A stretch of DNA of 64,000 bases from Nonomuraea pusilla (GCF_900109355.1 NZ_FOBF01000031.1:20739-84738); one strand, 5' to 3'. Counted from the stretch's first letter, positions 25,084 to 33,367 are shown. Made by a program: numbers and translations. Notes: generated from the sequence alone by a model not told the origin.

Positions 25084-25593
25084 ATGGGACGCGCGGCGAT
25101 CGCCATCCCCGACCCGACGCGGCCCTTCTGGCTCGGCCTGCCGTACTGGCTGGTCGGGGGGATCCTGATCCTGGCGCTGTTCGGGGCGTTCCAGGTGTAC
25201 TACTGGGTCGGCCGCAGGCTGGGCGAGAAGCTGTACGACTCGCGGGTCGGCGTGCGGCTGGGCCGTGAGCGCATCGCCTCGATCGAACGCGTCCTGGAGA
25301 AGTGGGGGGCGCTGGCCGTCTTCGGGTGCTTCTGGGTGCCCATGCTGCGGCACACCCTTCCGTGGGTGGCGGGCGCGCTGCGCGTGTCGTACCCCTGGTA
25401 CCTCGTCGCCACCGCCGCGGGCTGCCTGACGTGGGCGCCGATGTGGTGGTTCGGGCTCACCGCCGCGGTGTGGAGCTTCCTGCAGCTGGCGGCGCGTTCC
25501 CCGGTCACGGCGGCCGGCGTCGCCGTGCTGGCCGCCGCCGCTCTCGCCTGGTACCTCGTACGCCGCCGCAGGAAGCGCGCCGCGACGTCCTAG
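25084..25593 (+). CDS. DedA/VTT-type (SNARE-associated-like) membrane protein
   Basis: A 169-aa protein with ~4-5 membrane segments. It has the DedA-type core FGAFQVYYWVGRRLGEKL, RERIASIERVLEKWG and the signature FWVPMLRHTLPWVAGALRVSYPWYL, matching F-x-R-x-x-R-x-x-x-P-x-x-A-G. DedA proteins move lipid carriers or support membrane homeostasis. I start at ATG 25084 (GGGGGTGG 6 nt upstream); the ATG at 25060 shares its A with the iron box and has no ribosome-binding site. The iron box implies expression under iron limitation. Its stop overlaps the stop of the convergent YegP-like gene by 4 bp (CTAG). Confidence 0.82.
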   Translation: MGRAAIAIPDPTRPFWLGLPYWLVGGILILALFGAFQVYYWVGRRLGEKLYDSRVGVRLGRERIASIERVLEKWGALAVFGCFWVPMLRHTLPWVAGALRVSYPWYLVATAAGCLTWAPMWWFGLTAAVWSFLQLAARSPVTAAGVAVLAAAALAWYLVRRRRKRAATS

Positions 25594-25814
25594 CCGCCCG
25601 ACGCCTCGCCCACCGGTTCCCGCGTCGCGTCCGGGGCGGTGCGGTCGTCGAGTGTCGCGTCCGGGGCGGCCCTGCGGACCGTCTCGATGCCGTTGACGCA
25701 GGCGGCCTTGCTCGGGTAGCCCTCGCCCACCGCGAGGGTCTGGCCGTTGGCCGCGACGAGCGCGAAGCTGAAACCGCCCCGCTCGTCCCGGCTGATGATG
25801 AACCTGGCTGTCAT
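25590..25814 (-). CDS. YegP-like (DUF1508) small protein
   Basis: A 74-aa protein with one DUF1508 repeat: ARFIISRDERGGFSFALVAANGQTLAVGEGYPSKAACVNGIETVRR, matching the F-x4-G-x-F-F/L-x-L-x-A-x-N-G pattern. The family consists of small beta-alpha proteins of unknown role. ATG 25814 is the first start consistent with the domain boundary; an upstream ATG-type start at 25853 adds 13 unconserved residues. The final ~20 residues are acidic and low-complexity. Convergent with the VTT gene, sharing CTAG. Confidence 0.8.
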   Translation of the reverse strand: MTARFIISRDERGGFSFALVAANGQTLAVGEGYPSKAACVNGIETVRRAAPDATLDDRTAPDATREPVGEASGG

Positions 25815-25917
25815 GGCCGCCGCTCTCCCCGGTATGTCAGATCTATCTTGCATTTACCCCGATGAATCGGCGACTTAAGGTCGAGTTCGGCAAACGCGGC
25901 GTTGATCTCCTGCCAAC

Positions 25918-26784
25918 ATGTCTGGCATGCGAATTGGGGGTTTCATCGGCTCCGCCGTGCTCGCCATGCTCACCGGGCTCGCCGTGCTCCTCGGCGTCTC
26001 CTCGCCCGCGGCCGCCGCGCCCGGCGCACCGGCGGTCGGAGCCAGGTCGGCTTACGTCGTCGACTCGGGGGGAACGGTCCACTACGGCAAGCGGGAGACG
26101 CGCCGCGTCCCGGTCGCGAGCCTGGTGAAGGTCATGACGGCCTACGTCGTCCTGCGGGAGGCGCGGCTCACCGACACGATCACGATCAGCGAGTCGGACG
26201 TGCGGCACGCCGCCGGCAACGACGCCACCACGGCCGGGCTGAAAAAGGGCGAACGCCTGACCGTCAGGGACCTGTTGTACGGGCTGATGCTGCCGTCCGG
26301 CGCCGACGCGGCCAACGCGCTGGCCCGCAGGTACGGGCCGGGCAAGGAGGCGTTCGTCGCCAAGATGAACCGGGCCGCCCGCGCGCTCGGGCTGGCCGAC
26401 ACCCGCTACACCAACGCCGACGGCCTCCCCGTGCCCGCCAAGGGCGGCTACTCGACGGCCGTCGACCAGGCCAGGCTCGCCCAGGCCGCGCTGCGGAACC
26501 CGACGTTCCAGGCCGTCGTCGGCACGGTCACGCACCGGGTCGGCAAGACGGCGGTGCACCGCGCCCACACCTGGCGCAACTCGAACAAGCTGCTGCAGCG
26601 CTCGGACGGCGTGCTGGGTGTGAAGACCGGCTACACCAGGGCCGCCGGGTACTGCCTGCTGTTCGCCGGCGAGCGGGGCGGCAGGACCGTCGTCGGCGTG
26701 CTCCTCGGCGACCAGAGCGAGCGCCGCTTCAAGACCGCCGCGCAGCTCCTCGACTACGCCGGCGAGCAGCTCGCGGCCGGCTGA
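25918..26784 (+). CDS. D-alanyl-D-alanine carboxypeptidase (peptidase S11)
   Basis: A 288-aa secreted penicillin-binding protein. A signal peptide (MSGMRIGGFIGSAVLAMLTG..., cleaved near AAA-AP, residue ~34) precedes the S11 core. Catalytic motifs: SLVK (SxxK, ~ residue 68), SGADAAN where SxN is expected (the Asn position reads Ala in SGA, a variant seen in some S11 members as I recall), and KTGYT. No C-terminal PBP5-like domain or membrane anchor remains. It trims pentapeptide stems in peptidoglycan outside the membrane. The ATG at 25918 or 25927 may start it. Monocistronic. Confidence 0.9.
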   Translation: MSGMRIGGFIGSAVLAMLTGLAVLLGVSSPAAAAPGAPAVGARSAYVVDSGGTVHYGKRETRRVPVASLVKVMTAYVVLREARLTDTITISESDVRHAAGNDATTAGLKKGERLTVRDLLYGLMLPSGADAANALARRYGPGKEAFVAKMNRAARALGLADTRYTNADGLPVPAKGGYSTAVDQARLAQAALRNPTFQAVVGTVTHRVGKTAVHRAHTWRNSNKLLQRSDGVLGVKTGYTRAAGYCLLFAGERGGRTVVGVLLGDQSERRFKTAAQLLDYAGEQLAAG

Positions 26785-26906
26785 CCCGTCTTCCCGGCCC
26801 CGCCTCACGACGTGGGCAGGCGGGCCGAGTGCGGTTCGGGTTGGGCCCTGGCCCGGGGGCGCGGGCCCGGCTAACGTAGGGGACCTCCCCTGCGCGAAGG
26901 ACGGCC

Positions 26907-27221
26907 ATGGAGGCGTACATCGAGGTCAGCACCACGGTGGAGGGTCACGGGAACGCGGCGGCGCTCGCGCGCCGCATCGTCGGGGGCGGCCTCGCCGCCT
27001 CGATCGACATCTCTCCCGCGCCCGGCCCCCGCGACGGGCCCCGCGGCGGGCCCCGCGAGGAAGCCCGCGACGGCGAGCCGGTCTGGGAGCTGACCCTGGT
27101 CACCACCGGCTCGCAGGCCGCCGCGGTCGAACGGCACATCAGGGAGGCCGGCGGCGCGGGCCCGATCGTCAGGCGCCCCCTGCCCCACCGCCTCGGCAAC
27201 CGCCTCGGCGAGCACTCCTGA
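26907..27221 (+). CDS. CutA1-like divalent-cation-tolerance protein with an insertion
   Basis: A 104-aa protein similar to CutA1: EVSTTVEGHGNAAALARRIVGGGLAASIDIS resembles the conserved V-x-T-T ... LA..LV...LAACVNI segment, and VWELTLVTTGSQAAAVERHIRE resembles the central W-E-x-E-x-L-x-x-K-T region. The usual Cys of AACVN is Ser here, and the metal-associated His-Pro-Tyr of the C-terminus is not obvious. A Pro/Arg/Gly/Asp-rich insertion (about residues 37-53) replaces a loop. TAACGT at 26872-26877 may be its -10. CutA1 forms trimers of unclear function. The assignment is moderate; a diverged paralogue is likely. Confidence 0.6.
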   Translation: MEAYIEVSTTVEGHGNAAALARRIVGGGLAASIDISPAPGPRDGPRGGPREEARDGEPVWELTLVTTGSQAAAVERHIREAGGAGPIVRRPLPHRLGNRLGEHS

Positions 27222-27235
27222 CCGGCCCCGGCCGG

Positions 27236-27304
27236 CCCTGAGCGCCCCCGACCAGCCCTGAGCGACGCCGATCAGCCCTGAGCGCCCCGAGTGGCCCTGA
27301 GCGC
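27236..27304. repeat. Tandem repeat of ~20-bp units between convergent genes
   Basis: CCCTGAGCG recurs at 27236, 27256, 27276 and 27295 (spacing 20, 20 and 19 bp) within units of the form CCCTGAGCGCCCCGACCAG. The array fills the gap between the CutA-like gene (ends 27221) and the TrmH gene (stop at 27317). Each unit contains a TGA like that of the CutA-like gene's end. Confidence 0.8.
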
Positions 27305-27316
27305 TCAAGTCGCGGC

Positions 27317-28129
27317 TCAGCCGGTGGAGCGCATCAGGCTGTGGCAGGCGATGGCGGCGGCGGCCACGACGTTGAGCGAGTCGACGCCCGCCCGCATCGC
27401 CGCCGCGCTCATCGGGATGCACACCGGTTCGTCCGCCTCGTGCAGCCAGCGGGAGGACAGCCCGTCGCCCTCAGAGCCCAGGAGCAGCGCCACCCGCTCC
27501 CCCAGCTTCGCCCGGTCGAGGGGCGTGGCGTGCTGGTCGGGCGTCAGCGCGAGCAGCCGGTACCCGGCCGCGCGCACCTGCTCGAGGCCGTCGTACCAGT
27601 GGTCCATGCGGGCGTACGGGATGGCGAAGACCGCGCCCATCGACACCTTGACCGCGCGCCGGTAGAGCGGGTCGGCGCAGCGCGGCGACAGCACGACGGC
27701 GCCGACGCCGAGCGCGGCGGCGCAGCGGAAGATCGCCCCGACGTTGGAGTGGTCGACGAGGTCCTCCAGCACGAGGATGCGCTCGGCCCGCCCCGACAGC
27801 AGGGTCGCGACGGACGGCAGCGGCAGGCGCTCCATCGACGCCAGCGCGCCCCGGTGCACCTGGAAGCCCGCGATGCCGGACATGATCTCGTCGCTCACGA
27901 CGTACACGGTGGCGTCGCCGAGGACGTCGGCGAGCGGGTCGAGCCAGCGCCGCGTGGTCAGCACCGATCGGACGGGGTGGCCCGCGCCGATCGCCCGTCT
28001 GATGACCTTCTCGCCCTCGGCGAGGAACAGGCCCCGCTCGGCCTCCAGGCTCTTGCGGAGCTCGACGTCCCTCAGGCCGGTGTAGTCGGACAGGCGGGGG
28101 TCGGCGGCGTCGGTGACGTGTTCAAGCAC
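27317..28129 (-). CDS. TrmH/SpoU-family RNA 2'-O-methyltransferase
   Basis: A 270-aa protein with the SPOUT trefoil-knot motifs: motif 1 LEDLVDHSNVGAIFRCAAALG (~ residue 130), motif 2 LLLGSEGDGLS (~ 220) and motif 3 IPMSAAAMRAGVDSLNVVAAAAI (~ 240). The N-terminus resembles the substrate-binding domain of rRNA methyltransferases. It methylates a ribose 2'-OH of tRNA or rRNA with SAM; the target nucleotide is not shown. The GTG start overlaps the stop of the DUF4184 gene by 8 bp, so the two are translationally coupled. Confidence 0.92.
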   Translation of the reverse strand: MLEHVTDAADPRLSDYTGLRDVELRKSLEAERGLFLAEGEKVIRRAIGAGHPVRSVLTTRRWLDPLADVLGDATVYVVSDEIMSGIAGFQVHRGALASMERLPLPSVATLLSGRAERILVLEDLVDHSNVGAIFRCAAALGVGAVVLSPRCADPLYRRAVKVSMGAVFAIPYARMDHWYDGLEQVRAAGYRLLALTPDQHATPLDRAKLGERVALLLGSEGDGLSSRWLHEADEPVCIPMSAAAMRAGVDSLNVVAAAAIACHSLMRSTG

Positions 28130-28892
28130 GTTCCGATACTGCCACGAGCCGCCTGACCTGCCAGACGGCCGCGTAGCAGGTGAGGACGAGGCACAGGCCG
28201 ACGACGGTGCCCGCGCCCGTCTTGGTGATCACGCTGGGCAGCCCGAGGTGCGGCACGGGCTCGTCCACCATGGGCCAGAGCACGGCCCCGGCGACCATGC
28301 CGAGCGCGCCGGCGGCGAGGACACCCCACCGCGCCTTCGCCGAGATCACGAGCCGGTGGGGCACCTCCAGCGGGGACATCCTCGACAGGCCGCGCCAGGC
28401 CCACCAGACGACGGCGGCCAGGCCGACCACGGACGAGGTGTACTGGAGGAGGCGGAAGAGCCTGATCACGCCGAAGACGGAGACGCCGAGCCACTCACCC
28501 CAGTGGGCGGGCCCGGTGGAGTGGGTGAAGGAGTCCCACAGGACGTGGCTGGCCGCGCCGGCGACGCCGCCGACGACGATGGGGAGCACCCTGAGCCGTT
28601 GCGGCCGCAGCGCCGCCGCCCTGCCCGCCAGCGACGGCGGCAGCAGCGAGATGAGCGGGTCGCGGAACACTCCGTGCAGCAGCGGCAGGAGCACCAGCAC
28701 GGCGACCAGGTCGATGGTGACGACGCCCGTCCAGGAGTGCCAGTTGGTGTAGTCGGGCAGGAACGGCATGAAGATCGGCAGGTCGGGCACCATCGCGCCG
28801 AGGGCCAGCGCCCAGGGGTCGGCGAACCTGCGCACCCGTGACGAGGACACCAGCGGCAGCACAGCGGCCATATGACTGGGCGTGAACGGCAC
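28122..28892 (-). CDS. DUF4184 family membrane protein
   Basis: A 256-aa polytopic protein beginning MPFTPSHMAAVLPL, the hallmark of DUF4184, with GAMVPDLPIFM (a P-D-x-P motif) and HVLWDSFTHSTGP, metal-ligand-like His/Asp residues reminiscent of the YdjM/YfhO membrane hydrolase group. Function is not established. The GTG at 28892 follows GGAGGGGTC; an ATG-led extension is unsupported. It is the upstream member of an 8-bp-overlapping pair with the TrmH gene. Confidence 0.85.
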   Translation of the reverse strand: MPFTPSHMAAVLPLVSSSRVRRFADPWALALGAMVPDLPIFMPFLPDYTNWHSWTGVVTIDLVAVLVLLPLLHGVFRDPLISLLPPSLAGRAAALRPQRLRVLPIVVGGVAGAASHVLWDSFTHSTGPAHWGEWLGVSVFGVIRLFRLLQYTSSVVGLAAVVWWAWRGLSRMSPLEVPHRLVISAKARWGVLAAGALGMVAGAVLWPMVDEPVPHLGLPSVITKTGAGTVVGLCLVLTCYAAVWQVRRLVAVSERA

Positions 28893-29028
28893 GACCCCTC
28901 CCCCCACCGATCATGGCCCATTATCCGGTGAAGGTTGGGCATTGTTTGCCGAAGCCACTAAGGTCACGATCGGTAACGGGTATGGTACACAGCGCTGTCA
29001 CGGCCGGACGCCGGGGATTCGGGGGATC

Positions 29029-29667
29029 ATGGTGCCTGACCAGTGGGTTCATGAGCATCCGGCCGCGTCAGCGGGGTGGCTGCGGGACGCTCGGGCGGCA
29101 CGTACGCTCTCGGTGGCCACGCTGGTGTGGCTGGCGGCGGAGAGCACGCTCGGTCTGGCCGCCGGGGTGTCGGCGCACTCGGTGGCGCTGATCGGCTGGG
29201 CGCTGTCGGCGCTGGTGGAGGCGGCGGCGAGCCTGATCGTGGTGTGGCGGTTCACCGGGTCGCGCACGCTCTCGCCGAACGCGGAGACCACGGCGCGGCG
29301 GGCGGTCGCGGTGAGCTTCTGGCTGCTCGCGCCGTACCTGGTGGTGCACGTCGCGCACGATCTGGACGTGGGGCACCGTCCCGAGCCGACGGCGCTGGGC
29401 ATCGTGGTGACGTCGCTGAGCCTGGTGGGCATGCCTCTGCTGGGTCTGGCCAAGCGGCGGCTGGGCGCGCGGCTCGCCTCGGCCGCCACGTCGGGCGAGG
29501 GCACCCAGAACCTCATGTGCGGCGCGATGGCGGCGGGCGTGCTGGCCGGGTTGTGGCTGAACACGCTGGGCTGGTGGTGGGTCGATCCGGCCATGGCGGT
29601 GGCGCTGGCCGTGGTCGCGGCCCGCGAGGGCGTGCGCGCGTGGCGCGGTCACGCATGCTGCCACTGA
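29029..29667 (+). CDS. Cation-efflux-like (TMEM163/CDF-type) membrane protein
   Basis: A 212-aa protein with about six membrane segments. It fits the short actinobacterial cation-transporter group: LAAESTLGLAAGVSAHSVALIGWALSALVEAAASLIVVWRFTGSR and the C-terminal LGWWWVDPAMAVALAVVAAREG. In relatives I recall, the TM2 metal site reads G-x-D-S-x-I-E; here the Asp position is Ser (ALSALVE), leaving only the Glu. Transport of Zn or another divalent cation may therefore be altered or lost. The ATG at 29029 follows GGGGGAT. It is divergent from the DUF4184 gene. Confidence 0.7.
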   Translation: MVPDQWVHEHPAASAGWLRDARAARTLSVATLVWLAAESTLGLAAGVSAHSVALIGWALSALVEAAASLIVVWRFTGSRTLSPNAETTARRAVAVSFWLLAPYLVVHVAHDLDVGHRPEPTALGIVVTSLSLVGMPLLGLAKRRLGARLASAATSGEGTQNLMCGAMAAGVLAGLWLNTLGWWWVDPAMAVALAVVAAREGVRAWRGHACCH

Positions 29668-29801
29668 CGATCACTCTCCGTCATATCAGCACCAAAAGGG
29701 TGGTTTTGCCACATTGACCGCACCGAGTATCGTTCCCCAGGTATTGCGGAGCTTCTCCCGCTAGGGTCTCCGGAAGGTCTCAACACACCGAAGAGGACAT
29801 C

Positions 29802-31586
29802 GTGGGGCGACACCGCACAGACGATCTCGACGGCGGCCACCCGGCCCAAGAACCACCACCGGCTCCCCGCAAGCGCGCCGGCCGCGCCGCCGGGCGCGGC
29901 AGGGTGCTCGTGCCGCTCGCCGGGGCCGTCGCGCTGGCCGTCCTCCTCGGTGTGGCCGCCTTCGTCATCTTCAACCGCGAGCACGACTGCTCCAGCGGCA
30001 AGCTGCCGCTGCGCGTGGTGGCGTCCCCTGACATCCAGCCCGCGCTCAGCAAGATCGCGGGCAACTACAACAAGGCCCTGCACTCGATCGACAGCAAGTG
30101 CGTCGAGGTGACGGTGGCCAAGGAGAGCTCGGCGCGGACCGCGAACGGCCTGGCCGCCGGCAAGGCGGACGCCGACCTGTGGGTGGCCGACTCCAGCCTG
30201 CTGGTCTCGGCCGCGCGCTCCGGCCCCGGGGGCGCTTCGCTGCCGCAGCCGGTCGAGTCGATCGCCGTGTCGCCGGTCGTGCTGGCCGCCGCCAAGTCGG
30301 AGGCGGACAAGCTGGCCCAGGCGCTCAAGCCGAGCTGGTCCGCGATGATCGCCGCCGCGAACGTGGCGAACCCGGACGGCCCAGGCAAGAAGGTCCGGGT
30401 GCTCGCGCTCGACCCGCAGAAGAACTCGGCCGGCCTGGCCGCGCTGCTGGCCGCCGCCGGCGCCGCCAAGGAGGCCGGCAAGGACAAGGAGCTGGTCGGC
30501 GCGCTGAAGGAGCTGTCGGGGCAGCTCGCGTCCGACCCGGCCGCGCTGCTGGCCAGCCTCACCGTGAAGTCGGGCCGCAGGATCCCCGTCGGCGTCGCCT
30601 CCGAGCAGGCCGTGTACGTCCACAACAGCAAGAAGCCCGACAGCCCCGTCGTCGCGCTCTACCCCGACGAGGGCACGCTCAGCCTCGACTACCCGGTCAT
30701 GGTCGTCACCAAGGACGCGGGCGTCCAGAAGGCCGCGAACGACTTCGCGCGGGAGATCGGCACGGAGTCGGCGAAGAAGGTGCTGCGCGGCTACGGCTTC
30801 CGCAGCCCCGACGGCAGGGCCGGCAGCGTGCTGTCGAAGGACAAGGGCTTCACCGTCAAGGCGCCCGCGGCGCTGACCCCGCCCGACGCCAAGAGCGTCG
30901 CGCGGATGGTGCAGACCTGGTCGCGGCTGAACCTCGGCACCCGCCTGCTCACCCTGCTCGACGTCTCGGGGACGATGGCGCTGCCGGTGCCCGGCACGAA
31001 CATGACCCGCATGCAGGCGATCAACAAGATCGCGACCGAGGGCCTCGACCTGTTCCCGGCCGACTCCGAGATGGGCCTGTGGTCGTTCTCCACCCACATG
31101 GACGGCCAGGGCAAGGACTGGAAGGAGCTCGTGTCGGTCGGCCCGCTCACGGAGTCGGTCAACGGGGTGCTGCGCAAGCAGGAGCTGGTGAAGACGTTCG
31201 CCGCGCTCCAGGCGAACGCCACCGGCGACACCGGGCTGAACGACACGGTCAAGGCCGCCTACACCGAGCTGACCAGGACGTACCAGGAAGACAAGATCAA
31301 CACGCTGCTGATCCTCACCGACGGCGCCGGCAACGACGACCCGAGCGGTGGCGTGGGCGACGCGGAGCTCCTGCAGTTCCTGAAGAAGACCTACAACCCG
31401 AAGCGGCCGGTGAGCATCCTGCTGATCGCGTTCGGGCCGGACGCGGCGGCGGGCAAGCAGCGGATGGACGCGCTCGCGAAGGCCACGGGCGGCGAGGCGT
31501 ACATCGCCAAGAACATCCTGCAGGTCCGCGACTTCTTCCTGCAGGGCATGGAGCGCCGTCTCTGCGCGCCGAAGTGCGACGGCTGA
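29802..31586 (+). CDS. Substrate-binding-protein/VWA fusion, membrane anchored
   Basis: A 594-aa protein. A Pro-rich cytoplasmic head with basic residues (1-34) precedes a membrane segment (VLVPLAGAVALAVLLGVAAFVIF, ~35-57). Next is a type-2 periplasmic-binding-protein domain (LRVVASPDIQPALSKIAGNYN... to FAREIGTESAKKVL, ~70-335) and a von Willebrand factor A domain (LNLGTRLLTLLDVSGTM, MIDAS with D-x-S-G-T; later TDGAGNDDP, ~ 370-590). A pair of C-terminal cysteines (CAPKCDG) ends the protein. It probably binds a ligand or protein outside the cell in a metal-dependent way. The GTG follows GAAGAGGACATC. The ECF-sigma fusion gene starts ~125 bp downstream in the same direction. Confidence 0.88.
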   Translation: MGRHRTDDLDGGHPAQEPPPAPRKRAGRAAGRGRVLVPLAGAVALAVLLGVAAFVIFNREHDCSSGKLPLRVVASPDIQPALSKIAGNYNKALHSIDSKCVEVTVAKESSARTANGLAAGKADADLWVADSSLLVSAARSGPGGASLPQPVESIAVSPVVLAAAKSEADKLAQALKPSWSAMIAAANVANPDGPGKKVRVLALDPQKNSAGLAALLAAAGAAKEAGKDKELVGALKELSGQLASDPAALLASLTVKSGRRIPVGVASEQAVYVHNSKKPDSPVVALYPDEGTLSLDYPVMVVTKDAGVQKAANDFAREIGTESAKKVLRGYGFRSPDGRAGSVLSKDKGFTVKAPAALTPPDAKSVARMVQTWSRLNLGTRLLTLLDVSGTMALPVPGTNMTRMQAINKIATEGLDLFPADSEMGLWSFSTHMDGQGKDWKELVSVGPLTESVNGVLRKQELVKTFAALQANATGDTGLNDTVKAAYTELTRTYQEDKINTLLILTDGAGNDDPSGGVGDAELLQFLKKTYNPKRPVSILLIAFGPDAAAGKQRMDALAKATGGEAYIAKNILQVRDFFLQGMERRLCAPKCDG

Positions 31587-31711
31587 CCCTCTCGTCCCTT
31601 CTGTCACATTCCATGCCGGTTCGGCATGGGACGGTGAACCCGTCCCGCTGAGGCGGCGTCCTCTCCCGCGTGGGGCCCGAGAGCCAGTGCAGCACGCGGG
31701 GAGGGGAATCC

Positions 31712-33367
31712 GTGCCCGGATGGCCGACCGTCGACCGCAGCGACGACGAGGATCTGGCGGACGCGCTGCGGCGCGGCGCGAGCGGCGCGCCCGCCGCGCT
31801 GTGCGACGCGTACGCCGAGCGGCTCCACGACTACGCGTACAGGCTGATCGGCGACCAGGACTCCGCCGCCGACGCCGTGCACGACGCCCTCGTCACCGCG
31901 CACGCGCACGTCGGCCGGCTGCGGGAGCCCGGACTGCTGCGCCCCTGGCTGTACGCGCTGACCCGGTCCCAGGTGCGGGCCAGGCTCGCGCACCGGACGC
32001 CGGCCGCCGCCACCGTCCCCTTGCCCGGCCCCTTCCCCGGCCCCTTCCCCGACCCCGGGGACGAGGCCGACGGCCCCGACCCGGCCGCGCTGCTCGCCGA
32101 ACTCGGCGGGAACGAGCGGGAGATCCTGGAGCTGTCGCTGCGGCACGGCCTGACCCCGGGGGAGGTCGGCCCGGTGCTGGGGCTGACCTCCCGGCAGGCG
32201 GCGGCCAGGCTCGGCCGGGCACGCGACCGGCTGGAGAACGCGGCGGCGGCCGTCGTGCTGGCCAGGACCGGCCGGGCGCACTGCCCCGCGCTGTCGGCCA
32301 TGCTCGACTGCCTGGAGGGGCCGCTCCCGCCGGAGCTGCGGCGGCGGCTGTCGGCGCACATCGCCGGGTGCGAGGTGTGCACCGAGGGCCGCCACCGCCG
32401 CGTCTCCGCCGCCCGTCTGCTCGCCCGGGTGCCCGTGGCGTTTCCCCCGGCCGCGCTGCGCCGCCGCGTGGTCGAGACCTGCCTCGACCCGGGACGCGGC
32501 CCGGCCAGGACGCTCATCGTCGAGCGCGGCGACAGCTTCGACCGGGCCGGGTTCCCCACGACCGACGGACGCCGCTCGCGCCGGCGGCTCCGCAGCGCGG
32601 ACGGGCGCCGCCCCCGACGGCGGCTCCCCACCGCGGACGGGCGCCGCTCCGGCCGGCGGCGTCCCCGGCGGATCGCGCCGGTGCTGCTGGCGGGGGCGTC
32701 CGTGCTGGCGGCGACCGGGGCCGTCGTGGCGGTCACCGGCGCCGGGGCGCCGGACGCGCGGACCGCGTCCGCGCCCTCCGTCTCACGCGAGGCGGCGCCG
32801 GGCGGCGAACCGGTGAGCGCCTCCCCCGAGCCGCTCATGGACGACGAGCCCGCTCCGGAGCCGAGCGCGGCCGAGACCGTCCCGTCCGCCACGCCCTCGG
32901 CGCCGCCCGCCAGGCGGCCGTCCCCTCGCGCGACCACGCCCCGCGCCAGGCCGGCCGCCTCCCCCGCCGCCACCCGCCGCGGGCCCGCGCCCGCGGCGCG
33001 GCTCGCCGTCACCTGCCCCGACGCCATCGACGGCGCCGCGAAGATCGGGCTGCGCGCCCGGAACGCGCCCGTCTCCTGGACGGCCGCCGCCTCCGGCGGC
33101 CTGACCGTGTTCCCCGCCTCCGGGACGGTCAAGGCGGGCGCCTCGGCGGCGCTCGTGGTGACGATCGACGACCCGGACGCGCCGGGCGCCGGCCGCGTCT
33201 CCCTCACCTCGAACGGCGGCGGCGCGACCTGCGCGCTCTCCTGGGACGGCGCCGGGCCCGAGGCGTCGGAGCCGCCCCCCGACCGCCAGTCCCCCACCCC
33301 CGGACCGTCGGACTCCCCGACCGCCCCCGCCACCGCCGACGCCGCCCCCGAGTCCCTGCGGGAGTGA
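31712..33367 (+). CDS. ECF sigma factor fused to zinc-finger, transmembrane and Ig-like domains
   Basis: A 551-aa fusion. Sigma region 2 (DLADALRRGASGAPAALCDAYAERLHDYAYRLIGD..., ~13-95), region 4 (LGGNEREILELSLRHGLTPGEVGPVLGLTSRQAAARLGRARDRL, ~130-180), a ZAS-type motif LSAHIAGCEVC (H-x3-C-x2-C, ~ 213-223), a basic segment with three 12-residue repeats (DGRRSRRRLRSA-type, ~285-320), a membrane span (VLLAGASVLAATGAVVAVTGA, ~327-347), a Pro/Ser/Thr linker and a C-terminal beta-sandwich domain with paired Cys (LAVTCPDAIDG ... ATCALSWDG, ~430-515). Sigma and anti-sigma-like parts lie on one chain, so its activity may be tied to the membrane. The GTG at 31712 follows GGGGAGGGG. No separate anti-sigma gene is adjacent. 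Confidence 0.85.
   Translation: MPGWPTVDRSDDEDLADALRRGASGAPAALCDAYAERLHDYAYRLIGDQDSAADAVHDALVTAHAHVGRLREPGLLRPWLYALTRSQVRARLAHRTPAAATVPLPGPFPGPFPDPGDEADGPDPAALLAELGGNEREILELSLRHGLTPGEVGPVLGLTSRQAAARLGRARDRLENAAAAVVLARTGRAHCPALSAMLDCLEGPLPPELRRRLSAHIAGCEVCTEGRHRRVSAARLLARVPVAFPPAALRRRVVETCLDPGRGPARTLIVERGDSFDRAGFPTTDGRRSRRRLRSADGRRPRRRLPTADGRRSGRRRPRRIAPVLLAGASVLAATGAVVAVTGAGAPDARTASAPSVSREAAPGGEPVSASPEPLMDDEPAPEPSAAETVPSATPSAPPARRPSPRATTPRARPAASPAATRRGPAPAARLAVTCPDAIDGAAKIGLRARNAPVSWTAAASGGLTVFPASGTVKAGASAALVVTIDDPDAPGAGRVSLTSNGGGATCALSWDGAGPEASEPPPDRQSPTPGPSDSPTAPATADAAPESLRE
32564..32671. repeat. Three tandem 36-bp units inside the ECF-fusion gene
   Basis: Units start at 32564, 32600 and 32636 and each encode about DGRR(S/P)xRRRLxxA. 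They form the basic juxtamembrane stretch just before the membrane span. The in-frame period (12 codons) allows copy-number change without frameshift. Confidence 0.7.

Noticed and set aside
27222..27316. Small gene between the CutA-like and TrmH genes
   Set aside because: The sequence is wholly tandem repeat with stops in each unit; no ribosome-binding site plus frame combination.
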